DNA from: Nelumbo lutea
Lineage: Eukaryota; Streptophyta; Magnoliopsida; Proteales; Nelumbonaceae
DNA: 64,000 nucleotides
Reading direction: 5' to 3'
Assembly (NCBI GenBank): GCA_022828595.1
Contig: JAKGHH010000006.1
Coordinates: 17,480,499-17,544,498, forward strand
In this document: positions 1 through 12,019 of the stretch, in pieces
Numbering within the stretch: position 1 is the first letter of the stretch
Layout: every line of letters begins with the position of its first letter
Translations under genes and position numbers: made by a program
Notes under the pieces: model-generated
Databases searched by the model: none
What the model was told of the DNA's origin: nothing
Seen by the model: the letters and a program-made list of their open reading frames with translations, nothing else

Positions 1-1602
1 TTCTTGTCTGAACTCCTTGAACTTTACAAAGGATTCGGACTTCTGTCTCATTAGGTACACGTAAACATATTGTGAGTAATCATCGGTGAAAGTGATGAAA
101 TACACGTATTGGTTATGAGTCCTAACACTCAGGGGACCACATACATCAGTATGTATAAGGTCAAGCGTGCTTGTGCACCTTTCAGGCTTACCATTAAATG
201 GCCGTTTTGTCATCTTACCTCGGAGGCAAGGCTCACAAGTGGGAAGATCTTCTACAGTTAGAAAATCCAAATGACCATCCTTTACTAGTCTTGTGATTCA
301 GTCAATACCGATATGGCCAAGTCGGTAATGCCACAGGAATGTGGGACTAACTATATCACGAGTCCTTTTCTTGGGGATTTTGACCGACGTAGTTTCGGTT
401 AAGTTAGTTTCTAGAGAAAGATGTAGAACATAAAGACCGTTCTCTAGTTCCCCGCATGCGATGAATTTATTATTCCTTTTAATAGTAATCATATTACTAA
501 AACAGACAGTATATCCATCAGCACACAGTTTAGAAACAGAAATCAAATTTATTCTTAAGTTTTGTACATAAAGACAATCCTTAAGTACAAGTATTCCTTC
601 TCTAAAGACTAATTCTACGGTTCTTATCGCCGTAGCTACAACACTTGTAGAAGTCCCCAAGTAAAGTGTCATTTCTCCTTCAATCAGCCTTCTGCTTACT
701 TTGAACTCCTATAGTGAATTACACACATGAGTTGAAGCCCCAGAGTCAACACACCAGGACACAGAAGCAACTAAAAGAATATTTTCCATGACACGAGTTT
801 CGAAATTACCTTTCTTAGATTCCAGGTAGGCAAAACAGTTCCTCTTCCAGTGGTCGGCTTGCTTGTAGAAGTGACAAGCATCGGATGCCTTGTCTTTCTT
901 TTGTTTCTTAGATTTAGTGGCCTTTTTCTGGGGCTTCCTCTTTGCCCTCCTCTTCATGCCATATTTTCCAGCTTCAACATGCATGGCTATCAGCTCATCC
1001 TTTCTAATCAGTTCCTCGGCTCGTTGCAACATGTTGCTGAGCTCTTGAACGTTGACATTCAGCTTGTTCATATTATAGTTTGTAATGAATGGATTGAAGG
1101 ACGGAGGCAAGGACTTAAAAATGGCGTTTAACTGTGTGACCAGATCTAACCCGGACCCAAGGGCCTCCAGCTCATTTATGTAACCCATCATCCAGAGACA
1201 ATGGTCATGAACTTGCTGCCCCTTCGTCATCTGCGCGGTCATGAACTGCTTCAAGACCTTTCGGCGAGTAGAACGGTTCTACTCTTCGTACATAGTTTTC
1301 AGACTATCCAATATGTCTTTGGCTAGTTCAATCTGATCGAACTGCCTCTGTATCAGATTATCTAAAGAGGCTATGATATAGCAGCGGGCTAGGGAGTTTT
1401 TCTCCTCCCATTCTTGGTATTCCCTCCTGCGGGCTTCTGAAGCCCTGTCTCTCGGACGATCTGATGCAGGATTCTTTGCCACTTTATCTAATTTTTCTGA
1501 AGTTAGGACCAACATAAGGTTTCTGTACCAGTCGGCATAGTTTGGGCCCTTAAGTTTGTTGTCTTCAAGCAACTTAGCAAATTGTCCATTTGCTATTTTC
1601 TA
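1..1602 (-). pseudogene. C1-a: Ty1/Copia gag-protease-integrase remnant, cut by window edge
   Basis: Read on the minus strand, this is the 5' part of a Copia polyprotein. Gag starts near 1600 but its ATG has become ATA. The gag segment (KLKGPNYADWYRNLM, then a UBN2-type region at about 800-1570) ends in a zinc knuckle CHFYKQADHWKRNC, whose second cysteine is tyrosine. The retroviral-type protease motif VDSGASTHVC lies near 712-750. The GAG-pre-integrase motif LWHYRLGHIGID is near 298-345. The first integrase Asp region (TFTDDYS) is within about 60-110. Frameshifts separate gag into two pieces (709-1254 and 1279-1572). The rest of integrase, RT and RNase H would lie left of position 1. It is non-functional as it stands. 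Assignment to Copia is secure from domain order (integrase before RT, as in the sibling copies); the finer lineage (Tork/Angela-like) is not resolved. Confidence 0.9.
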
Positions 1603-1931
1603 GTAAAACAACAAAATGTTAGTCCACAACCTTGGTTTTATTCATGTTACCTACATAGATATGGCTTTTAATCTATGCTCTATTTCCATTTGTTCATCTC
1701 TGGGATTTCCCTCCTATCTCAGTGATGGAGACGGTGAAATTTCTCTGGAAATGTGGGAAATCACATAAGGTGCATGGAGCTAACTGTTTCAGTTGCATAA
1801 CCCCACCACCTCTCTGTGATGGATCATATCCACTCATCGTATGAGTTTCCCTTTGACCTTTGTCAGACAAGGTTCATAGCCATTTTAGGGTAAACATTTC
1901 TGTCCAGTGAGTGCTCACCCATCATATTCAA
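1603..1931 (-). other. C1-a untranslated leader (partial)
   Basis: This non-coding stretch lies upstream of C1-a gag. The same sequence, in the same relation to gag, occurs at 32065-32400 (minus) and about 47740-48065 (plus), and a detached piece is at 31084-31250. This identifies it as the proximal part of the long leader between the C1 primer-binding site and gag. It stops abruptly at about 1931, where plus-strand gag of another copy begins, so the distal leader, primer site and 5' LTR are missing. Confidence 0.8.
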
Positions 1932-4900
1932 GTCCTGGCTTCAGAAAAACTAGATAAGTGGCTAAAATTCCTACTCCAGATCATCCAGGGGACAGAGCTT
2001 CTGAGGCCCGAAGAAGAAAATACCAAGAATGGGAGGATAAAAACTCCCTGGCCCTCTGCTATATCATAGCCTCTTTGGACAATCCGATACAGAGGCAATT
2101 CGATCAGATCAAACTCGCTAAAGATATATTGGATAGTCTGAAAACTATGTACGAAGAGCATAATCGTTCTACTCAACAGAAGGTCCTGAAACAGTTCATG
2201 ACCACGCAGATGACTAAGGGGCAGCAAGTGCATGACCATTATCTTTGGATGATGGGCTACATAAACGAGTTGGAGGCCCTTGGTTCCAGGCTAGATCTAG
2301 TCACATAGATTGATGTTTTTATCAACTCTTTGCCTCCGTCATTCAACCCGTTAGTTATGAATTATAACATGAACAAGCTGAATGTTAGCATCCAAGTGCT
2401 TAGCAATATGTTACAAAGAGCTGAGGAATTAATAAGGATGAGCCAATAGCCATGCCTGTTGAAGCTGGAAAATCCGACAAGAAGAGGAAGGCAAAGAGAA
2501 AGCCCTAGAAGAAGGCCACCAAATCTAAGAAACAAAAGAAAGACAAGGCATCCAATGCCTGAAACTTCTGTAAGTAGGCCGGCCACTGGAAGAGGAATTG
2601 TCTTGCCTACTAGGAATCTAAGAAAGGTACTTTCGAAACTTGTGTCATGGAAACTAATTTATTAGTGACTTCTATGTCCTGGTGTGTGGACTCTGGGGCT
2701 TCAACTCATGTGTGTAACTCACTGCATGGGTTCAAAGTAAGCAAAAGGCTGAGTGAAGGAGAGGTGATACTTTACTTGGGGACTTCTACAAGTGTTGCAG
2801 CTACGGCGATAGGAACCGTAGAATTAAGTTTTAGAGAAGGGATTCTTGTACTGAAAGACTGTCTTTATGTACAAAATCTAAGAAGAAATTTGATTTCTAT
2901 TTCTAAACTGTGTGTGGATGGATATACTATCTCTTTTAGTAATGTGATTACTATCAAAAGTAACAACAAATTCATTGCATGCGGGGAACTAGATGATGGT
3001 CTCTATGTTCTACATCATTCTCTAAAAACTAACTTAACCGAAACTACGTCGGTTGAAATTCCCAAGAAAAGGACTCGTGACATAGTCAGTCCCACGTGCC
3101 TGTGGCATTAATGACTTGGCCATATCGGTATTGACCGAATCACAAGATTAGTAAAGGATGGTCCTTTGGGTTTTCTAACAGCAGAAAACCTTCCCACTTG
3201 TGAGCTTTGCCTTAGAGGCAAGATGACAATGTGACCATTTAACGGTAAGCCTGAAAGATGTATAGGCACACTTGACCTTATACATAGTGATGTATGTGGT
3301 CCCCTGAGTGTTAGGACCCGCAACCAACACGTGTATTTCATCACCTTTACTGATGATTTCTCGCGATATGGTTATGTGTACCTAATGAGACATAAATCTG
3401 AATCCTTTGAAAAGTTCAAAAAGTTCAAACAAGAGGTCGAGAAACAGTTAGGGAGAGAAATTAAGGCCCTTCAATCAGATCGAGGTAGCAAGTATCTCTC
3501 TGATGAAATTAGGGACTACTTGAAGGCTAATGGGATTATCTCATAGTTGGCTCCTCTTGCAACACCTCAGCTTAACGGTGTTTCAGGGAGGAGGAATAGG
3601 ACATTGTTAGACATGGTTCGGTCACTTCTCACACGCTCGGAATTTCCCACATCCTTTTGGGGATATGTGTTAGAGTTCACGATTTATGTGTTGAATCAGG
3701 TTCCAACCAAATCAGTTCCGAAGACTCCATACGAACTATGGACCAAAAAGAAACCAAGTGTTAGACACTTGAAGATTTGAGGTTGTCCTATGCACGTTAA
3801 AAGAACGAGTGTGGACAAGTTTGAATCCAAGACCAGTCGTTGCCTATTTGTAGGCTACCCAAAGGATTCAGTGGGTTATCTTTTCTATGATCCAAGTGAG
3901 TAGAAAGTGTTCTATAGTCAAAATGCCCTGTTCTTAGAGATAGATTATATCTTGGACACTCATCGTCAAGAAATAGTTCTTGATGAGGAGAGCTCAAAAC
4001 AGTGGGAGATGTCCTGCAGGTTCTAGGTAGTGACCGACCTAGAAGATCCACCCGGGTATCCAGGCCACCAGTCTGTTATGGTTATGACCAGGATAGTTAC
4101 CTGGTGGAAGCCTTGACTAGTGAGGAGGATCCCATGACTTATGCAGAAGCTATGTTGGACATAGATTCCCAAAAGTGGGTGGAGGCCATGAGAGTTGAGA
4201 TGGACTCGATGGAGGCAAATAGAGTCTGGACTCTAGTAGATCCGCCCTCCGGGGTAAAAGCAATTGCAATGGATCTATAAGAGGAATAAGGGCCTCGATG
4301 GCAAGATTTAGACCTACAAAGCTCGTTTGGTGGCGAAAGGTTATACTTAGAAAGAAGGCATCGACTATGAGGAAACCTTTTCTCCCGTGGCCATGCTTAA
4401 ATCCATTAGGATCCTGCTAGCTGTAGCAGCATACCATGACTATGAGATTTGGCAAATGGATGTCAAAACCGCGTTCCTGAATGAAGATCTTAGTGAAGAT
4501 ATCTACATGTAGTAGCCTCAAGGCTACATTGTTGCTGGTCAGGAACAAATGGTATGTAAACTTAATAGATCCATATATGGATTTAAGCAAACTTCTAGGA
4601 GTTAGAACATCCGTTTTGGCTCAGCCGTCAAATCGTTTGACTTTCAATAGAATCCGGATGAGCCCTGTGTTTACAGGAAATCCAGTGGGGATAAGGTCAC
4701 ACCTTCTTGGTGTTATATGTGGATGATATCCTACTCATTGGGAATGATGTAGGAATATTGACTTCGGTCAAGGTGTAGCTTTCACAGCAGTTCTCCATGA
4801 AAGATCTTGGAGATGCTTCCTATATACTAGATCTTTGAATCTATAGAGATAGGTCAAAATGGATAATTGGATTATTCCAGGCTGCTTACATTGACAAAAT

Positions 4901-5701
4901 TGTCAAAAGGTACAGCATGGAGAACTCTAAGAAAGGAAACGTTCATTTCAGGCATGGAGTCACTCTCTCCAAGAAGATGTCTCCCAAGACTTCTGAGGAG
5001 ATTGAGGGCATGAAAGATGTTCCCTATGCCTCAGCCGTAGGGAGCATCATGTATACTATGCTGTGCACTTGCCCTGACATTGCTCAGGTAGTGAGTATCA
5101 TAAGTAGGTTCCAGGCCAACCCAGGGTAGGAGCATTGGACTGTTGTGAAGAACATACTCAAATACCTTCATATGACGAAAGAGTTTTGACTGGTATTCGA
5201 TGGTAGTTCACTACAAATTCTGGGGTATATTGATGTCGATTTCTAGTTAGATCTAGATGATAGAAAGTCTACATCTGGGTATGTTTTCACGATAGGATCG
5301 TGTGCTGTTTGCTAGAAAAGCAGCAAACAGGGGTCCACGGCAGACTCTACAACCAAAGCCAAGTACATTGCCGTAAGTGAAGCTGCCAAGGAAGCCATGT
5401 GGATGAAGAAGTTTGTTCATGAATTAGGAGTGGTTCCATCCAACACATCACTCATTCCGTTGTTGTGTGAAAACAATGGAGCGATTGCCTAGGCTAAGGA
5501 GCCTCGGGCCCACTTGAAGTCAAAGCACATCGAGAGGAAGTACCATGTACTATGGGAGATCGTTGGTAGAGGGGACGTCCTAATTCAGAAGGTAGCATCA
5601 ATGGATAATGTGGCAGACCCATTAACTAAGCCACTCACACAGAAGGTATTTGAGAAACACATGGAAAGTATGGGACTCCGGCTTGTACCAGATTGGACCT
5701 A
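1932..5701 (+). pseudogene. C1-b: Ty1/Copia gag-pol pseudogene
   Basis: This is a plus-strand Copia polyprotein in typical order, starting inside gag at SEKLDK, so about 30 N-terminal codons, the leader and the 5' LTR are absent. Gag is at about 1935-2640 (knuckle core HWKRNC, first Cys replaced by a stop). Protease VDSGAST is near 2686-2706. GAG-pre-integrase is at about 3095-3230. Integrase is at 3300-3780, with DDFSRYG and SDRG present but the catalytic glutamate block reading VSGRRNR instead of VSERRNR. RT is at about 4180-5129, with YVDD near 4712. RNase H is at about 5150-5640, and the polyprotein ends with GLRLVPDWT at 5700. At least ten stops or frameshifts interrupt it, including TAG codons at 3544, 4510, 4513 and 5127 that sit where family members have Gln. 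It is dead and cannot move by itself. It is joined to its own polypurine tract and 3' LTR. Confidence 0.93.
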
Positions 5702-5703
5702 AG

Positions 5704-5716
5704 TGCAAGTGGGAGC
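5704..5716 (+). other. C1-b polypurine tract
   Basis: The purine-rich stretch GCAAGTGGGAGC lies just after the pol stop and directly before the LTR start TGTTAGATAG. The same tract precedes the 3' LTR of C1-i on the other strand (58378-58390). In LTR retrotransposons this primes plus-strand DNA synthesis. Confidence 0.75.
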
Positions 5717-7482
5717 TGTTAGATAGTTTTGTATGCCCTTAGCTTCAATCTAATTTGATGTACTTTGATATTTAATGTAAATAAATAAAGTACATGTTTG
5801 ATTCATGTTGTGTGGTATGTTTCTGTGTAAGACCCTAAAACTAGACACTTAATGAGACTTGTCTTAGTTTTAAATGTTCACAGCCATTGGATAAGTCTGG
5901 GGAGATTTATCCTGCCAAGGCTGACATTGGTGTGCTGCCAACTATTGGGGTGGCTTGTCTCAGCCATCAGGGTAAGACCCAAGGCACACGCAGTGTAGGA
6001 TTACTTCAACCCTTGAACCAGACCAGATTTCCAATATTGCCCTGGACCTTGAACCGAACCCGATTATGGTAATGCACTAGGTGTCGGATCAGACTGTCTT
6101 TGATATGCCAATCAGTGAGATCCTTGGCGGGGGTCAAAACCTGGGTTTGTTGGGACTATTTGAGAATTCATCTGAGTGCGTGATCATAGTGATGGGATCA
6201 GCCCCTTTGTCGAACAAAAGTAATGATCAGGGATGCACTCTCTCTGATGGAAATCAAACTGCCGGCAGTTAATTTTAATCGTTGAAATTTTGTTTTTCAA
6301 AATCTATATATATGATATATAGATATATACTATTTGAAAATGTTTGCAAATGGTTGTAATTCCTGGGATCCATGTGAGTGGAGAGTGCAGCACTGTTCCT
6401 TGCAGCCGAGGGAGAGGTCCTCTCTTGTCAGGCAGTGCTTGATCATTATGGGCTAAGAGGTTAAGTGTAAGGCCATTTAGGATAATACCTTATGGGATAA
6501 TCTTGCATCTGCCCATAGTCCTTGGGTTTTTATAAGATGGCTTGGCCCAGGGACCACTTAGTGTAAGTGTTGGGCCCATAGAGTCCATGTGATGGGCTCA
6601 AGGGTTCACTGGGCTTCCTAGTGAATTCGGCTAGGCCTTGTAACAGAGGCTGGGCCGAACCCATGTGGCTGGTGCATAGATCATTGATTGGATCCCATGC
6701 CATACAAAGAAGCCCAACTGGGCAACAGTTTGGAAGACTATTGAACATATATTACTTAATGGGCCTAAAGCCCATGTCAATCTAGGCTGATTTGATCAGT
6801 CAATTAAGGGGGCAGATCTGAGATTAGGATGAGCCCTAAGGCTAATCTAATCTATAGATAAGATTAAGAAGAGTCATAATCCAAATACAAATTTGGATTA
6901 GGGCAACTCCTTATATGATTAGGAGGTTTTCTTAATCATTAAGAAAGAGGAGGATAACCCTAATTTCGAATTACTTGAATTTGAACCCTAGGAGTTTTCT
7001 TGAGATAGGATCTCAGAAACCCTAGAGAAGAAAATAGCAGTTCACCACCTTCTTCTCTAGCATTCTCCTCCACCAGCAGCCACCACTCTTTTCTTGCCAA
7101 TTCGATAAGATCAAGAAACATTCTTGTTCGTGTGGTGCTCACAGTGTCCCATCGAGTTCTTTAGAAGAACCCGGTTCGTGGGATGAACATTGTGGGTTCG
7201 GCTCCATTATCATTGTGTCATCTTCAGTGGGAGCTGATCTTGGTGTCTTCTTTGGGCGTGAACACCAACTTTGGGAGATATTACTTCTCTAGATTAGGTA
7301 TAATCACTCCCTTCTCTTTTGTTCAAATCTGGTTTGGTTTGGTTCAAGTAGTATCATTGAATTTTGATTATAAAATCAGGGAATACGATTCCCAGTTGGA
7401 AGGAAGGTAGGAAATTTTTGAAATTCGCCCACCCATTTTGCAACAGTTTTGGCGTCCATACGATGGATCCTACCCTACCTTT
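5717..7482 (+). repeat. C1-b 3' LTR (end lost)
   Basis: The LTR starts TGTTAGATAG and is collinear with the solo LTRs at 52004-53927 and 55920-63877. It has a small internal deletion near 6050-6070 (the stretch between the GGACCTTG and CGATTATG blocks of other copies is missing). It runs to the conserved GGATCCTACC block, but the canonical last bases (TTCTTTCA) are absent. From about 7486 the sequence becomes the leader of an oppositely oriented C1 copy. The open reading frames inside it recur in other LTR copies and are not considered genes. Confidence 0.85.
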
Positions 7483-7485
7483 TAC

Positions 7486-8550
7486 TAATGACCGTAAGGG
7501 ACACCATGGAAATGATGTGCATTCAGCCATGGTGTGTGTGAGAGCCACTAACATATCATCATGGGCCAAGTGCTTATGGTCCATGGTCGCAGCACATCAA
7601 ACATCCACACATCGCATGTAATGGAAGAATTGATCAAATCAATTACTTGCTATAAAGCCCATTAATAAGCCCATTTATAATCCATAATATTAACAATTAA
7701 CATTATCTAGGTATATGGGCTGAATAGCAAGTAGCAGTTTAGCCCATATAGCTTTTACACAAAATTGGGCTTTTGCAATTTTAACCTTTTAAGACTGGGC
7801 TTTACAGGTTTTGGCCAAATTGGTTCTTCCAATTAAAGATTAGTTTCAGACCTGAAAGTGAGAGAAATCAGGGCTGAGAACAGCCCCGTTCGTACCCTAG
7901 ATTTGGTCCAAACAGCTTTGGTCCAATCTGGTCCGAAGCGGTCCAAAACCAAATTTTAATTCAAGAAACAATTCAAGAAAGATCTGAAATTAATATTTCT
8001 GATTTTAGACAATCACAAATCAGATATGGACTGTTCGTACCACCTACAAAACCGAGGTTAGTAATCAAGGGTTGTAGTTTCATAAACTGCAAAACGCAGA
8101 ATGCAATTTCATGATCTGCAAATCTCCAGCGCCGTCGCCATCTTCATTCAAGAAAAAGAAAAAAAATTACAAAAACCTAATTTCTATTAATTAATTACAT
8201 TCTTGATTGAATCCTATACATTCAGTCTAGAAAAATAAAAAAAAAATATTTTAAAGACCGAATAGAATAGAAACTACAAAAAAGACTGCGCAGACTATCT
8301 GCGCCAAATCTGTACTTCGATCTCCATATACGAACAACCCATTTAAATCAAGAAATAAATCAAGAACAATTCCAAATAAATTTCAGATTTAACAAAAATT
8401 AATTTCAGATCAATAGCCCACATCCAGAAATAATTTCTTGGAATAAAAACAACAATTTGCACAAATCCAGGTAGAACAGCTTCTGCCCATTTGCGCAGGG
8501 TCAGATATGATTTTCTTGGTTCAAGATTCGAACCTATGCTCTGATACCAC
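7486..8550 (-). other. C1-c distal leader
   Basis: This non-coding sequence matches the PBS-proximal leader of C1-e (32795-33875) in the same orientation, starting with the shared AATGACC...AAGGGACACCATGG block. It holds no ORF of interest. The gag and pol that should lie at lower coordinates are missing, replaced by the end of C1-b. Confidence 0.8.
8538..8549 (-). other. C1-c primer-binding site (tRNA-iMet)
   Basis: Read on the minus strand this is TGGTATCAGAGC, the standard plant Copia primer site complementary to the 3' end of initiator tRNA-Met. It lies one base inside the LTR end at 8551. It fixes the element orientation (minus) and identifies the neighbouring LTR as the 5' LTR. Confidence 0.93.
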
Positions 8551-11500
8551 TGAAAGGAGGGAGAGATCCATCGTATGGATGCCAAGAATGCAGCAGAATA
8601 GGGTGGGTGAATTTCAAAAATTTCTCTCCTCCCTTCCAACTGGGAATCATATTCCCTGATTTTAGAATACAATATTCAAGGATCTAATCGAACCAAAACC
8701 AAACCAGATCTGAACCAAAGAGAAAGGGAAGGGTTATACCTGATACGGAGAATCGGTATCTCTCAACATCAGTGTTTACACCCAAAGAATACTCCCAAGA
8801 TCTGCTCCCACTGAAGATGATGCAGTGATACTGGAACAGAACCAGTAGTGTTCATCCAACGTACCAAATTCTTCACAGGAATTCGATGGAAGCGAAGAGC
8901 ATCGTACACAATCAGCCTTTCAGCAATGACTAATGTCAAGAACACCTTCTTGATCTTTCCCTCTTAGAGAGATCGAACCAGGGAGTGAATGGTAGCAGTG
9001 GCTGGTGGAGAACTCTAAAGATGAAGTTGGCGTATTTGCTTTTCTTCTCTCTAGGGTTTCTGAGATCCTATCTCAAATTGTAGGAGGAGGCTCTGCTAAA
9101 ACCCTTGGTTTGAATTCTAGTAATTCAAGATTAGGGTTTGTCCTCTTTCTTATTGATTAAGAAACCTCCTAATCCTATTAGGAGTTATCCCAATCGAAAT
9201 CTGTATTTGGAGAGGGAATTATCTTAATCCTATGTGTACATTAGGTCAGCCCACTCCTGATCTTATCAGGAGGTTACCAAATTTGAATCTTTATTTGAAT
9301 CTCAGATTTGCCCCTTTAAGTGGGTAATTAAATCAGCCAATTCGAAATGGGCTTTAGGCCCAAATATTAAGTGCTCAATAGGCTTCCAAACTGCTGCCCA
9401 GTTGGGCTTCTTTATATGGCATGGGACCCAAGCATTGATCTACACATCAACCATATGGGTTCGACCCAACCTTTGTTACAAGGCCTTAGCCGAATTCACT
9501 GGAAAGCCCAGTGAACCCCTTGAGCCCATTGATGAACATACAATTTATCTATATTTTATGAGGTTTTTGCATGAAATTTTATGCTGGTTTAATTAGATTT
9601 TGCCCTATTTTAGCTTGATTGCAAGAAAGATTTCAGGGGGAGCCAAATCAACAAAAAGAAGGCAAAAGCAAGAAAAGAAAGCCCAAAATTTATCAAGTTC
9701 AGCCCGGCCCAGCCATGAGAGCAAAGGAGTTTCATTCGGCCCAAGTAGTGCAAGCTAACTCTTTGGAAAACCCAAGGGAAGAAGCCTAGCAAGAAGGAAA
9801 TTTCGGCCCAGCCCATTTTTAGTCCAAATAACAGCCTAGAGTGTAGCCCACATGAGCTCAAAAGCAAGCTAAGTTGTAGCCCAAATAGCAGCCCAAAGGG
9901 AGCTAGGGGCGGCAACTCCTAGAAGTTTTTTGAAGAGAAGGAGGGAGCACTCTAGAAGGTTCATGAGGGGTGTAATACACCCAATTCTAGAGACTTCAAG
10001 AAGGGGCAAGAGCCCCCTTGAAAAATTATATAAGGAGGCCTCTAGGAGGGGTGAGAGGTGTTCAATTGCTTGAGAGGAAGGCTCTCCCACTCTTAGAGGT
10101 TCGGCCACCTTGAGAGAAGAGAAGAGAAGAAGGCTAGGTGCAAGGAAGAAGAAGAAGAAGGGCTGAAGGAAGTTCAAGACAAGCAAGCTAGAAGAGAAGG
10201 TGAGTTCGAATTGAGGGTTTGTGATTCAAAGATCTTTTGTAATAAATCAATTGTAGTTTCATTCTCTTTTGATTCGAATTCAGTTTCTTTGTTATATTTT
10301 CTTTCTTCTTTCTCCTTTTTTTCCATTCTTCCTTGATGTATTTCAGCTTGTAAAATTTCAGTTCAGCAATCTAATTCTTTTTGATTCATTCAAATGGTCA
10401 TGAATTGTACTTGAAGTTTCTTGAATAAGGGTGTTATTGTAGATTAATTCGGCCAACTAACTTTCAAAACTCAGATCTGAATTCTCAGATCTGAGATTGC
10501 AAGATCTGAATTGCTTGAAAGAGAATTCAGATCTGCAATTTTCAGATTGGCCGAATTAATCTACAGCTTGGAATTCCTAGAGTGCTTGAGAGAGACTCTA
10601 GGAATTCAGATCTACTATTCAAGAACTGAATTGACTGCAAGGTTAGAGATAACTTGCACAATTCAGTTGGTGATCAATTCAGATTTGAATTGATGCCTTA
10701 GAAGTGTTTGAAGAAATGCATGCATGGGGATTAGATTCTTGCTAGAGATAGAAGAACCGTCACTCATGCATAGGATGAACATGCGCTTGAGAGAGGCTGT
10801 TCATGACCTTGGGGTTTCACCAAACCAAGGCTCAATCATGATTTATTCGAATGATCCAAATTGATAGATTGCTGAATTCTGAGATTGACATTTACTGCTT
10901 ACTCTTCTAACCTGATTTGAAGGCAATCGGGCCAATGATTAGATAGATATTTATTTAGGATTTCTTTTAGCTTTCATTAAAGTTTTGATTTATTTGTTGG
11001 TCAGATAAGAAGTGCTCAATTTAGTATTGGTAATTGTTTCCTAAATCCTCGTGGGAACGATACTTCACTCACTACTTTATTACTTGAACGGCTAGTGCAC
11101 TTGCTAGTGTCACAATGAGCCACACATCACCCATCACATGGACTCTATGGGCCCAACACTTACACTAAGTGGTTCTTGTGCCAAGCCATCTTATAAAAAC
11201 CCAGGGACTGTGGGCAGATGCAAGATTAGCCCATCAGGTATAACCCTAAATGGCCTTACGCTTAACCTCTCAGCCCATAATGATCAAACACTGCTCGACA
11301 AGAGAGGACCTCTCCCTCAGCTGCAGGAACAGTGTTGCACTCTCTACTTATATGAATCATGGGAATTAAAACCATTTGCAAACATTTTGAAGCCGTACAT
11401 ATCTATATATCTTATAGATAAATTTTGCAAAACAAAATTCCAACGATTGAAATCAACTGCCGGCAGTTTGGTTTCCATCAGAGATAGTGCATTCCCGATC

Positions 11501-12019
11501 ATTACCTTTGTCCGACAAAGGGGCTGATCCTGTCACTATGATCTCCCACTCAGATGAATTCTCAAACTGTGCTAAGGATCTCATTGATTAGCATATCAAA
11601 GACAGCCCAATCCGACACCTAGTACAGTATCATAATCGAGTCTAAGGGTCAGGTGTAACTTTTTAGTTTTGCCCATCAAACACCAAGGTCCAGGGCAATA
11701 TTGGAAATCTGGTCTGGTTCAAAGATTCAAGTAATCCTACACTGCATGTGCTTTGGGTCTCACCCTGGCAACTGAGACAAGCCACTCCAACACTTGGCAG
11801 CACACTAGTGTCAGTCTTGATAGGATAAATCTCCCCAGACTTATTCAACGGCTGTGAACATTCTAAACTAACACGAGTCTCATTAAGTGTCCAGTTTAAG
11901 GGTCTTACACAGAAACATACCACACAACATGAATCAAACATGCACTTTATTCATTTACACTAAATGTCCAAAGTACATCAAGACTGATTGGAGCTAAGGG
12001 CATATAAAACTATCTAACA
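8551..12019 (-). mobile_element. C1-c 5' LTR, split by a Gypsy solo LTR
   Basis: The two halves, 8551-9529 and 11135-12019, make one C1 LTR of about 1.86 kb on the minus strand. It ends TGAAAGG at the PBS side and CTATCTAACA (reverse of TGTTAGATAG) at 12019. Position 12020 is inside an RE1-like Copia coding region, which C1-c evidently entered. No matching left target duplication can be checked because the C1-c interior and 3' LTR are lost. Confidence 0.88.
9525..11134 (+). mobile_element. G1-a: Ty3/Gypsy solo LTR with CCCAT target duplication
   Basis: The LTR proper is 9530-11129 (1600 bp), starting TGATGAACATAC and ending AGCCACACATCA. It is flanked by perfect 5-bp duplications CCCAT at 9525-9529 and 11130-11134. 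It aligns end to end with the 5' LTR of G1-b (23992-25587). There is no internal sequence, so it is a solo LTR, the usual product of recombination between two LTRs of one element. The minus-strand frames at 9610-10186 are purine-tract artefacts, not genes. The 3' end shares the block TAGTGCACTTGCTAG with family G2. Confidence 0.93.

Noticed and set aside
850..1131. ORFs opposite gag (850-1131, 2362-2586, 31319-31678)
   Set aside because: They are mirror frames of the Lys-rich gag coding strand, present in each copy only as shadows.
9610..10186. Leu/Phe-rich minus-strand ORFs in G1 LTRs (also 24072-24708)
   Set aside because: They are products of a purine-rich plus strand in the LTR; low complexity, no homology, and they overlap LTR regulatory sequence.
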